This document shows positions 57,215-64,000 of a stretch of 64,000 nt of DNA, in pieces (position 1 is the first letter of the stretch; every line of letters begins with the position of its first letter). The DNA comes from Lewinella sp. JB7 (GTDB lineage Bacteria; Bacteroidota; Bacteroidia; Chitinophagales; Saprospiraceae), in assembly GCF_024297185.1 (NCBI RefSeq), contig NZ_JANCTD010000011.1, positions 36,946 through 100,945 of the forward strand, written 5' to 3'. Under the pieces are notes generated by a model. It was not told the origin of the DNA, did no database searches, and saw only the letters and a list, made by a program, of their open reading frames with translations. The translations under genes and the position numbers were made by a program.

Positions 57215-58660
57215 CTACTCCCCCACCGGCGGCGGCCCCTCCGGCACCATCGGCTTATACTCATACTCCCCCAGATCCTCCTCGAATTCGGCGCGGATGC
57301 GGTCACGCAGCTGCTCGTCCCGGTAGAGGTCGACCATGGTGCGGGCCAGGGCCTCGGCGGCGAAGGCCATGCCCTTGTGACCGATGCTCATGCCCCCGCA
57401 GGCCACGACGGCCCAGCTGTGCCAGGGCGTGCCGTTCGGGGCGGTGGTGGCCCGCAGACGGATCACCGGTACCACGTAGCTGACGTCGCCGACGTCCGTG
57501 GAGCCTCCGCTGGCGACCTCCTGGGGTTGCTCCAGAGGCTCGATCTTGCTGATGGCGCCGATCTGGGGCTTGTTCACGGCTTGCTGGATGCCCCGGGCGA
57601 ATTCCTGCTCCGCGTCGGTATACTCGATGGGGCCCATCTCCTCCAGGTTCTTTTGCAGGACCTCGGCGCCGGTCCGGTTGACCAACACTTCGTGAATGCC
57701 CGACACCAGCTTGACCTCGTACTCCACGTTGGCCATCAGGGCGGCCCCCTCGGCGATGCGCTTGATCTGGTCGTAGACCGGCCGCACGCCCTCGAAGTTG
57801 GCATCGCGCACGCGGGTCCAGATGCGGGCATAGTCCGGCACAACGTTGACCACTTCCCCGGCTACCTCGATGTCGTAGTGAATGCGCACGCTCGGTTTTA
57901 CGTGTTCCCGGTAGTAGTTGATCCCGGTGGTATACAGTTCCAGACCGTCGGAGGCATCGCGGCCGTTCCAGGGGTCGCTGGCCGCGTGGGCCGCCTGACC
58001 GCGGAATTCGACGATGAAGTCGACCAGCGCCAGACCGGTTTGTACCCCCGTTTTCGTTTCGTCGGAGGGGTGCCAGTCCATGACCACGTCGACGTCCTCG
58101 AAGGCCCCGGCGCGGATCATCCACAACTTCCCGAAGTATTTCTCCTCGGCCGGCGTACCGTAGAAACGGATGGTGCCCTGCAGTTCTCCGCTTTCGATCA
58201 GCTCCTTAATGGCCGTAGCCGCGCCCAGGCTGGCCGTACCGAAGAGGTTGTGTCCGCAACCGTGACCGGCTCCGCCTTCATTCAGCGGCTGCTTGTGGGG
58301 TACCGTGGCCTGACTCAGTCCCGGCAGGGCGTCGAATTCCCCGAGGATTCCGATCACCGGTTTCCCGCTGCCGTATTCCGCCGTGAAGGCGGTCGGCATG
58401 TCCCCGATGTTTTCCTTGATGGTGAAGCCCTGCGCCCGCGCGTACTCCTTGAGCGCCTCCGCCGAGCGGGACTCCTGGAAGGCGACTTCTTCGTACGACC
58501 AGATCCGGTCGCTCAGCTGGGTCAGCTCCGAAAATTGCTCCTCGATGCTTTCGCTTACGGCTGCTTTGAGGTCACTCTGGGCGGCGAGCGCGGGAGCAAG
58601 CTTAGCGACGGGAATCCCCATCAGTAGCCAGAATAATAGAAGGGTAATGCGTGTGTCCAT
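57215..58660 (-). CDS. M20-family amidohydrolase (AbgB-like), exported
   Basis: This 481-aa protein starts at ATG 58660, which leads into a signal peptide (ITLLLFWLLMGIPVAKLA). Landmarks of M20D amidohydrolases are GILGEFDALPGL, GHGCGHNLFG with metal-binding residues, GTPAEEKYFGKLWM with the catalytic/metal Glu pair, HAASDPWNGRDASDGLEL and SGGSTDVGDVSYVVP. It resembles p-aminobenzoyl-glutamate hydrolase AbgB, which cleaves N-acylated amino acids. Export to the periplasm suggests a peptide or amidated amino-acid substrate from outside. The partner subunit AbgA is not nearby. Confidence 0.9.
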   Translation of the reverse strand: MDTRITLLLFWLLMGIPVAKLAPALAAQSDLKAAVSESIEEQFSELTQLSDRIWSYEEVAFQESRSAEALKEYARAQGFTIKENIGDMPTAFTAEYGSGKPVIGILGEFDALPGLSQATVPHKQPLNEGGAGHGCGHNLFGTASLGAATAIKELIESGELQGTIRFYGTPAEEKYFGKLWMIRAGAFEDVDVVMDWHPSDETKTGVQTGLALVDFIVEFRGQAAHAASDPWNGRDASDGLELYTTGINYYREHVKPSVRIHYDIEVAGEVVNVVPDYARIWTRVRDANFEGVRPVYDQIKRIAEGAALMANVEYEVKLVSGIHEVLVNRTGAEVLQKNLEEMGPIEYTDAEQEFARGIQQAVNKPQIGAISKIEPLEQPQEVASGGSTDVGDVSYVVPVIRLRATTAPNGTPWHSWAVVACGGMSIGHKGMAFAAEALARTMVDLYRDEQLRDRIRAEFEEDLGEYEYKPMVPEGPPPVGE

Positions 58661-58838
58661 ACTGATCCGTTTGCTACAAGGTAGCAATATAGTCAGTTCT
58701 TGATGCGGACTACATCCTTGAAATCTGCCCGGCCATCACCAGTAAATACCGCAACAATCAGGATGCGCTCAGCAACCGCACGTCGGTCTCCCAGCTCTTT
58801 CATGAAGGATGTGAATTCTTTTGATGAATAGCTGAGAG

Positions 58839-58994
58839 CTTGTTTGGGCTTTACCATTCGACCTACAAACGGTCCCTTTGCGCCTGTCCTTCGTTGCTGA
58901 AAATGGCTTCGTAGCCCGGCTACGATCCACTTCCAGTGCCTCGGCCACACAAAAAGTGACTCGCTTTTGGTCAGAAAAGCAACGCCCAAACAAG
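58839..58994. mobile_element. Possible 156-bp MITE next to the broken hepT
   Basis: An 11-bp perfect inverted repeat CTTGTTTGGGC ... GCCCAAACAAG flanks 134 bases at 58839-58849 and 58984-58994. The size matches the certain MITE at 59127-59284, both carry a short internal hairpin, and both contain CGCCCAAAC near one end. No target duplication is visible, so the call is weak. The flanking bases from 58661 to 58838 hold only remnants that I cannot assign. Confidence 0.35.
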
Positions 58995-59007
58995 TGAATC
59001 ACAAAAT

Positions 59008-59366
59008 GCTACGCAGAGCTATCGAACGGGTGATTGAAATTATCGGTGAAGCGATGAATAGAATCTTGAAAGTATACCCAGACATCGAAATACCCGATGC
59101 AAGAAAAATTATAGCTACCCGGAATATACCCGGCACGAAGTGGTTTGAAGATTTAGGTCGGCGCTATCTTCGTTCAGATTAAGGCGGCAAATGCAGGCGA
59201 CACCTGAGTGTCGGCGAGGCTTGCCAGCGTAAAGCTGGGCGCAGAGAGCAAGAGATAAACGCCCAAACCACTTTGTAACGGGTATAAAATAATTCATGGA
59301 TACGACGAGGTTGATGATGTAGTAATATATTATTGCTACGAAGTACTTCCAGGAATTAAGGAATAG
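59008..59366 (+). pseudogene. hepT-like toxin (HEPN, DUF86) fragment, interrupted
   Basis: The frame gives MLRRAIERVIEIIGEAMNRI, then IEIPDARKIIATRN, where it is broken by an inserted element. After it, from about 59285, the frame resumes as KIIHGYDEVDDVVIYYCYEV then LPGIKE and a stop at 59364-59366. Removing the insert with one TA copy restores the uninterrupted text RNKIIHGYD, the RNxxxHxY motif of HepT/HEPN RNases. The N-terminus is also missing or damaged. No MntA antitoxin is visible. Confidence 0.85.
59127..59284. mobile_element. 158-bp MITE with TA target duplication in hepT
   Basis: Ends TACCCGGCACGAAGTGGTTT and AAACCACTTTGTAACGGGTA are 20-bp imperfect terminal inverted repeats. TA flanks both sides (59125-59126 and 59285-59286), as expected for IS630/Tc1-mariner-type transposition. 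There is no transposase gene inside, so it depends on one elsewhere. An internal hairpin CCAGC-GTAAA-GCTGG is visible. Confidence 0.85.
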
Positions 59367-59550
59367 TATCAGCAAATTTTAATGGCCCCCAAACACAATT
59401 ATGGGGGGGAGTATTTCAGAGAGTGGGTCAACTGCTTGGGCACTGCATAGTTTTTGAAACTGTCTCTCTCACTCAGCCGCAACGCTTTTCCGCTGGCGGA
59501 GGTGATGTCGCGCAGGATCACCCGCTCGGCCCTGCCGGCTTTCATTATTC

Positions 59551-59570
59551 GGGCGGCGGAGCGCGGGAGC
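59551..59570 (-). repeat. Copy of dispersed GC-rich intergenic motif
   Basis: The minus strand reads GCTCCCGCGCTCCGCCGCCC, one base different from the copy at 18768. It lies just beyond the end of the GreA/GreB-like gene. Confidence 0.65.
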
Positions 59571-59624
59571 AATACCCCTTCCCGGAATGCCGGCCTCTCT
59601 GGTGAAGACCTTAGTAGATCCCAT

Positions 59625-60083
59625 CTAGAGAATATCCTCGATCGTATGGGTTCTTCCGTTAAAGGTGATGCTATCCCCTACCCCACGGTTCAGGAATGCC
59701 CGGCCAATCGGTGACTGCACGGAGATGCAGAAGTATACCTGATCCCCTAGCCTGACCTTGCCGAGTCCGATGGACAGGTAGTAGCTTCCGTGCTTGGTCA
59801 CCACCAGACTACCCCGGGTAACGCGGTCGCCGCCATCCTGTAATTTCAGGGCCGCCAGGGTCCGCCGGTCCTCCATCACCTGCAGCAGTTGTCGATTGGC
59901 CTGGACTTCCTCACGGTGCAGCATGGCGCGTCCGGTTTCGTATTTATCCCCCGCGCTGCTCTTGGTTTCGCTTTCGCGGGAGCTGTTGATTCCGTCCAGG
60001 ATATTCTGGAGGGTAGTGATGCGGCGGTCCGTGTCGGAGACGCAGAATTGGTGAAGTTGGCTTTTGATGGTTTGGACTGACAC
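59625..60083 (-). CDS. GreA/GreB-family transcription factor-like protein
   Basis: This 152-aa protein matches the Bacteroidota GreA/GreB-type family. The start is a GTG at 60083, since similarity begins there and upstream sequence is low-complexity. Residues 15-75 form the predicted coiled-coil finger (including ETKSSAGDKYETGRAMLHRE) and the C-terminal domain reads GSLVVTKHGSYYLSIGLGKV then SPIGRAFLNRGVGDSITF. Relatives bind RNA polymerase and rescue backtracked complexes, but the family also contains proteins of other roles, so a Gre function is probable rather than proven. It stands alone. Confidence 0.82.
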   Translation of the reverse strand: MSVQTIKSQLHQFCVSDTDRRITTLQNILDGINSSRESETKSSAGDKYETGRAMLHREEVQANRQLLQVMEDRRTLAALKLQDGGDRVTRGSLVVTKHGSYYLSIGLGKVRLGDQVYFCISVQSPIGRAFLNRGVGDSITFNGRTHTIEDIL

Positions 60084-60222
60084 GGACCGGGGATTGGTGT
60101 AAAGGTAGCGAGTAGAACCAGGTGAACCCGCCTCTGGTCGATACCCACAGCATGGCGGCTTTAGGACTATGCAACGGACTTGAGGGGTAACCGGCAGTGA
60201 AAGCTCCTTCCTGAAACGCCTT

Positions 60223-60242
60223 GCTCCCGCGCCCCGCCGCCC
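60223..60242 (+). repeat. Copy of dispersed GC-rich intergenic motif
   Basis: The sequence GCTCCCGCGCCCCGCCGCCC is one base different from the copy at 18768. It lies between the Gre-like and DinB genes. Confidence 0.65.
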
Positions 60243-60261
60243 AGTGCACGTCAAGACCAAT

Positions 60262-60756
60262 TCAGAAACTCTGATCGTCCGCGCTAGGCCCGTAGCTCGA
60301 CGGGACGGGGATCTCCAGTAATCGGTAGTAGACGCCGAGTTGCGCGCGGTGATGGGTGATCTGGTTGAGGGCCTGACGAATGGCAAAATACTTGCTCCAT
60401 TCCGCGATGACGGTGCCGTTCATTTTCAGGGCCCACTTAGACGTGAGGTCGTCGTCGGTGGCTATACTCAGTGCCTCCTGGCTGTGCCCGAAATTCTTGT
60501 CCAGTTCGGTGATCAAGCTGGAGGAGGAGGTGAGGGGCGTCGGCGTTTCCGCTCCGGCGAGGTCCATGTATGAGGTAGCGAGCATATCGCCCGTCCAGCC
60601 GAATACGTGGGTGAGGTGAGTGACCAGGTGACTAAGCTTCATACTCTTTTCGTGGGGAGCGTAGTCATTGTTGTCCCCGGGATAGCGTGCAAAAAATTTG
60701 GCGGTGGTAGAGTGTTCCCGCGCCAGTTCGGTTTGGAGAAGGTGGGTGATTTGCAT
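60262..60756 (-). CDS. DinB-family four-helix-bundle protein
   Basis: This 164-aa protein follows the DinB/YfiT pattern: helices with HLTHVFGW near residue 50 and QITHHRAQLGVYYRLL near residue 135, giving the His triad that binds a divalent metal. The family includes damage-inducible proteins and mycothiol- or bacillithiol-dependent transferases; which applies here is unknown. There is no signal peptide. Two palindromic elements of the 95-bp family lie just upstream. Confidence 0.85.
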   Translation of the reverse strand: MQITHLLQTELAREHSTTAKFFARYPGDNNDYAPHEKSMKLSHLVTHLTHVFGWTGDMLATSYMDLAGAETPTPLTSSSSLITELDKNFGHSQEALSIATDDDLTSKWALKMNGTVIAEWSKYFAIRQALNQITHHRAQLGVYYRLLEIPVPSSYGPSADDQSF

Positions 60757-60803
60757 TGGGTGTTAGTTGATGATGCGATTGTGCAAGGTAATCACGTGGG
60801 GTG

Positions 60804-60856
60804 CTCGGCGTGCGACGCCTTGGCCAATGTGGGACTCGGCGTGCAACGCCCCGACC
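60804..60856 (-). repeat. Two inverted cores of the 95-bp repeat family
   Basis: CTCGGCGTGCGACGCC at 60804-60819 and CTCGGCGTGCAACGCCCCGA at 60835-60854 are the reverse complement of the repeat core seen at 34721 and elsewhere. They lie between two genes, right at the stop of the OmpA protein. Confidence 0.6.
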
Positions 60857-61857
60857 TAGTTTTGCCGCAGGACCAGTTCTACCCGCCGGTTAAGCGCACG
60901 GCCGTCCTCCGTATCGTTGGCGGCTTTGGGGGATAGGAAGGCCACTCCGTCGGGCAGGAGGCGGCCCGTAGCGATGCCGTGGTCGGTTTCCAGGGCACGG
61001 ACGACGGCGGCGGCGCGATCGTGGGAAAGCGTGCGGTTGTACTTCAGGGTACCGGACATATCGGTGTGGCCCACGACGTAGAGCTTCTTATCCGGGTACT
61101 GCGTAAGGTAAGCGGCGATCTGCTCCAGAACGGGCCGGGATGACTCCCGCAAGGTGGCGGAGTCGAAGTCGAATTCGATGCCGTAGATGCTGATGCTGCC
61201 TTTAGCTTCCAGTTCGTTGGCCAGGTAGTCGGGGTCGAGGCTGACCAGACCGGTTTCCGCGGGGGTGACCTCGATGATGTCCACCAGGTAGCCGATGAGA
61301 TCCTGGCTGTGGCGCTCGCCGTAGATGGCAACGTAGGTCGTACCCTCCGGCCGGACCAGCTGCCCGACCAGCGTGAACGTCCCGCCGCTGGTAGCCGTAC
61401 CCGCGAACAACTTACTGGCCGGCGAGCCACCGGCCGGCTGCTGGCCCGCCAGGGCAATGCCGATCCACTGGGGAGAGCCGATCTTATTGCCGCCGCCGTC
61501 GGGGATCAGACTTTCGGTCAGGATTGTGATTCCGGCCTGTTCCATGGCTCGTTTGTAGTCGATGTACACCTCTCCGATCGAGACTTCCTCCTTGGTGGAG
61601 GGTACCTCGTAGTAGATGCGGTAGACTTGGCCGGCGACCGTATCCCGCTCAGCGATGTAGCGGTAGCCCGCGATGGGCCCGGTGGCCAAATCGTACTCGA
61701 AGTACTTTTCGGTTTCGTACCAGGTGATGGAACTGCCGGGATAGCGCGTCAGGAGGGGATGATCCCGGGAGCCTGCTACGTCCGTTTGCGCGTGAAGACC
61801 CGCCCACGGGAGGATACAGAGCAGTAAAAGTACGGGAGGGAAGTACTGGCATTTCAT
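60856..61857 (-). CDS. DUF4892-like/OmpA-family envelope protein
   Basis: This 333-aa protein has a signal peptide (LLLLCILPWAGLHAQ), a central DUF4892-like domain (about 25-215; DHPLLTRYPGSSITWYETEK, then VYRIYYEVPSTKEEVSIGEVY) and a C-terminal OmpA domain (about 220-333: ISIYGIEFDFDSATLRESSR, VVGHTDMSGTLKYN, RALNRRVELVL). It probably binds peptidoglycan in the periplasm or on the outer membrane. It is divergent from the lipoprotein gene at 61949. Homology is by pattern. Confidence 0.85.
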   Translation of the reverse strand: MKCQYFPPVLLLLCILPWAGLHAQTDVAGSRDHPLLTRYPGSSITWYETEKYFEYDLATGPIAGYRYIAERDTVAGQVYRIYYEVPSTKEEVSIGEVYIDYKRAMEQAGITILTESLIPDGGGNKIGSPQWIGIALAGQQPAGGSPASKLFAGTATSGGTFTLVGQLVRPEGTTYVAIYGERHSQDLIGYLVDIIEVTPAETGLVSLDPDYLANELEAKGSISIYGIEFDFDSATLRESSRPVLEQIAAYLTQYPDKKLYVVGHTDMSGTLKYNRTLSHDRAAAVVRALETDHGIATGRLLPDGVAFLSPKAANDTEDGRALNRRVELVLRQN

Positions 61858-61948
61858 AGGGTGAAAGGTTAAGTGAGGGGTTCAACCTGCAATGGAATAT
61901 ACGCAGCTATTTCTTATTTGTGTTGTAACTTGTAAAGCAACCAATCCG

Positions 61949-62527
61949 ATGCTTATGTTACCCATCAGATTTCTTCCCCTTCTTTTCCTCTTTTTTACAG
62001 CTTGTGGCGATCCGGATGCCGAAGTGGATAATTCGGTGACCTCCGATCCTACGACCGCTACCGATGTCGCCGCCCACATTCAGGGGGTGAATGAGCGTTC
62101 CGTGCTAGACAAGGATGCGCTCAAGGCCATGCTTCCCGCGAAGTTGCTCGGTATGGAGCGACAGGAAAGTAGTGCGAATAGTATGGGGGTGGGTGGATTT
62201 GATATCGCGACCGCTTCGGCTACTTACCATACCGGTGATAGCGGAGGCCGGCGGATAACCGTAACCGTCAGCGACGGTATGGGCGGAAATCTCGCGAATA
62301 TGGGGATGGTAAATTCCTTCACCATCGACAGTGAGGAAGGATCGAAATCGACCAAGACCCTACAGATCGACGGACATAAGGCCATTCGGCATTTCGATCA
62401 GTCCAGTATGAACGGTACCCTGGCCGTGATCTTCGATCAGAGCGTCGTGCAGATCGAGGGAAGGCGGCTGAACCGGATGGAGGATCTCGAGTCGGCCTTT
62501 AGTGAACTTGACGTGGACGACCTATAG
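61949..62527 (+). CDS. Lipoprotein of unknown function
   Basis: This 192-aa protein begins at ATG 61949 (an upstream start at 61892 would place the signal peptide too far in). It has a lipobox (LFLFFTAC) and an acidic linker (TSDPTTATD). The remaining domain is regular: ATASATYHTGDSGGRRITVT then VNSFTIDSEEGSKSTKTLQI and ALAVIFDQ-like strands. It is not recognised. The membrane protein gene starts two bases after its stop, so the two are cotranscribed. Confidence 0.75.
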   Translation: MLMLPIRFLPLLFLFFTACGDPDAEVDNSVTSDPTTATDVAAHIQGVNERSVLDKDALKAMLPAKLLGMERQESSANSMGVGGFDIATASATYHTGDSGGRRITVTVSDGMGGNLANMGMVNSFTIDSEEGSKSTKTLQIDGHKAIRHFDQSSMNGTLAVIFDQSVVQIEGRRLNRMEDLESAFSELDVDDL

Positions 62528-62529
62528 GG

Positions 62530-63453
62530 ATGCGCTGGTCCAGGATACTCGCCACGGTCATCAGTGTATTCCTTGCCTTCATCGCAGGTGCGCTCATTGG
62601 TGCGTATCCCGGTCGTGTGGCCGGAGAAGGTCAGATGCTGGCGGGAGGGGCTATCGTTGCCTTTTATATGTTGATCGGCGGCGGCATAGCCGTGGCACTC
62701 GTGGGGTACTACTGCTCACGCCAGGGCTCCCGGAAAATATGGCGGCTGGCCATTGGTCTATTCTTTGTTGCCGCGTTACTGATCTTCCATACGCGCTACA
62801 GCCTCGCCGAACGGCGGGTAAAGCGGCAGATGACTCCGGATACCGTAGCTCCGAAGGTGGACACCGTGATGAAGGTCGAACAAGACGGGGGCACGGCGCT
62901 GGAGGGGTACGGGTTCGTGGGAGCGCCCTTTAACCGCGAGGGATTAAAGCTGTATTTCTACCCCGGAACCGACTACTTCGAAGCGCCGGTGGATAGTCTC
63001 GTATATGATACGGAAGGGTACCGGAATACGCTCGTGTATGCCCCCCCTTATCTGCTTCCCTACTACCTGAAGGAAGATTACGAGTCGCTGTACTTCAGGC
63101 TCACGGGAACTCACGGGAACCGCGTACAAATCGAACTGAATGCCGATACCGGTCAGCGCGGATGGGTCGATCGCCCGGCCGTATCCATTTTTTACTGGCC
63201 TGACTTTCTGCAAAGCGTGTTTGCCGTCTATCCCTTGGATCCCGCGACCAATCCCGTGCGGCAACGGCCCCTCCCGCACGCCGCTGCGGAAACGAACATC
63301 ACCGCCGACGAGATCTTACTCTCCGAAAGAGTGGAGGGGGACTGGATATTCGTCAGGGCATTCGTGGAGGGCGATTCGGAAACCGGGTTTAGCGGATGGA
63401 TCCGCTGGCGGGACGGAGATCGGTTACTGGTGGGATGGGATTATCGATTATGA
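62530..63453 (+). CDS. Membrane protein with an extracytoplasmic C-terminal domain
   Basis: This 307-aa protein has three hydrophobic segments at about 5-25, 40-62 and 73-90, then a soluble region. The soluble part reads ALEGYGFVGAPFNREGLKLY and ends FVEGDSETGFSGWIRWRDGD, which resembles an SH3-like or uncharacterised beta domain. It follows the lipoprotein gene by two bases. Function unknown; a role with its partner in the envelope is a guess. Confidence 0.75.
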   Translation: MRWSRILATVISVFLAFIAGALIGAYPGRVAGEGQMLAGGAIVAFYMLIGGGIAVALVGYYCSRQGSRKIWRLAIGLFFVAALLIFHTRYSLAERRVKRQMTPDTVAPKVDTVMKVEQDGGTALEGYGFVGAPFNREGLKLYFYPGTDYFEAPVDSLVYDTEGYRNTLVYAPPYLLPYYLKEDYESLYFRLTGTHGNRVQIELNADTGQRGWVDRPAVSIFYWPDFLQSVFAVYPLDPATNPVRQRPLPHAAAETNITADEILLSERVEGDWIFVRAFVEGDSETGFSGWIRWRDGDRLLVGWDYRL

Positions 63454-63516
63454 TCTGGGGCACCGGTGCCTGTCGCTCGGGCCGACCGCATTCCTGGTTG
63501 GACCCTGCCTAAATGA

Positions 63517-63552
63517 CACGAGCCCCACCGACGCGTGTCGGCAGGGCTCGTG
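63517..63552 (-). terminator. rRNA operon stem-loop terminator
   Basis: A strong hairpin CACGAGCCC...GGGCTCGTG with an inner ACCGAC/GTCGGC pairing lies just after the 5S gene on the minus strand. The trailing sequence TCATTT is a weak U-tract. Confidence 0.65.
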
Positions 63553-63559
63553 ATAAAAT

Positions 63560-63667
63560 TGGCGGCGACCTACTCTCCCGGGATCAAGTCCAAGTACCAT
63601 CGGCGCTGGGCAGCTTAACTTCTCTGTTCGGAATGGTAAGAGGTGATCCTGCCCGCTGTAGCCACCA
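63560..63667 (-). rRNA. rrf: 5S ribosomal RNA
   Basis: The minus strand reads TGGTGGCTACAGCGGGCAGG at its 5' end and GAGAGTAGGTCGCCGCCA at its 3' end, with the conserved CCGAACAGAGAAGTTAAGC loop between. Length about 108 bases, typical of 5S. It follows the 23S gene on the same strand. Confidence 0.95.
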
Positions 63668-63899
63668 AAGTCTTTGTTCCCGACATCAATCGTCGGGATC
63701 GTTTCTTTGGTAACGATCAACAAGTTCGATAAGAGAGCTTCAGTCCTTTTTAGTGCTGGACTTACCATCCACATCAAGACCGATTACTTAAAACTAATAC
63801 TTTTCCACAAGCGTGCTGCTTTATCGGATTCTTACTCATAAGTCTCAGACCAGTTGATTCAACTAGTTACTTAAACTCACTTCAAAGAAAAAATAAAGG

Positions 63900-64000
63900 A
63901 AGCTGTCGGGCGATTAGTATTGCTCGGCTCCATACGTTACCGCACTTCCACCTACAACCTATCAACGCACTCATCTGGTGCGACCCTTTAGGGACCGAAG
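63900..64000 (-). rRNA. rrl: 23S ribosomal RNA, 3' end only
   Basis: The minus strand contains CAGATGAGTGCGTTGATAGG, TAGGTGGAAGTGCGGTAACG and GAGCCGAGCAATACTAATCG, the conserved 3' terminus of bacterial 23S. The gene continues beyond the right edge. The exact 3' end is approximate. Confidence 0.93.

Noticed and set aside
58693..58989. 98-aa minus-strand protein
   Set aside because: The frame runs through the possible MITE and has no known family; only a short tail (AERILIVAVFTGDGRADFKD) could be a genuine remnant.

Overview
The window is a chromosomal segment of a marine, polysaccharide-degrading Bacteroidota. It most resembles the Saprospiria/Lewinella group, which is an inference from gene style; no 16S gene lies in the window. 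The evidence is high-GC coding DNA, no Shine-Dalgarno pattern at most starts, two secreted giants ending in type IX secretion (T9SS) sorting domains, many SpII lipoproteins, OmpA-like proteins, a GreA/GreB-like protein of the Bacteroidota type, and PAS-LuxR regulators. An rRNA operon on the minus strand enters at the right edge (5S and the 3' end of 23S).

Layout. 1-5.4 kb: a six-hairpin glycosidase (cut by the left edge), a GH16 laminarinase-like lipoprotein, a VOC protein, a beta-carbonic anhydrase, a secreted dead-transglutaminase/TPR protein and a small lipoprotein. 6-10.8 kb: a T9SS-exported PKD/CBM-like protein and a sulfatase. 11-18.5 kb: a matrixin-like protease, a Bor-like lipoprotein with an FAD-linked oxidase, a TPR-CHAT protease lipoprotein, and a pair of unrecognised paralogues. 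18.9-21.3 kb: a PAS-LuxR regulator and an acyl-CoA ligase. 22-31.6 kb: an agar/porphyran-type carbohydrate region with two sulfatases, a GH16 agarase/porphyranase-like enzyme and a five-gene operon. That operon (Zn-alcohol dehydrogenase, KduD-type SDR, AldA-type dehydrogenase, enolase-superfamily cycloisomerase, RhaT-type transporter) matches step for step the known route for 3,6-anhydro-L-galactose. No SusC/SusD pair is present. 31.8-34.6 kb: uvrA. 34.66-35.36 kb: seven tandem 95-bp repeats.

35.5-42.8 kb: a 1748-aa T9SS-exported subtilase-like protein with MBG-type domains and a run of GIPLVN hexapeptides, followed four bases later by a TPR-adenylate cyclase. 43.2-46.8 kb: a second PAS-LuxR regulator, an LGFP-repeat protein and a decayed third LuxR copy. 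46.8-49.7 kb: an AT-rich, apparently foreign island with a secreted protein and an HExxH lipoprotein. 49.8-54.8 kb: a type IIG restriction-modification enzyme overlapping a small partner gene; the enzyme carries an in-frame array of 66-bp palindromic repeats related to an intergenic repeat at 21.5 kb. 55-63.5 kb: two OmpA-family proteins, an M20 amidohydrolase, a HepT toxin gene broken by a 158-bp MITE with TA duplication, a GreA/GreB-like protein, DinB, a lipoprotein and a membrane protein.

The strongest unusual signals are the GIPLVN protein, the in-frame repeat array in the restriction enzyme, the footprint-perfect MITE in hepT, a dispersed 21-bp GC-rich intergenic motif, and the CHAT protease beside two unknown paralogues.
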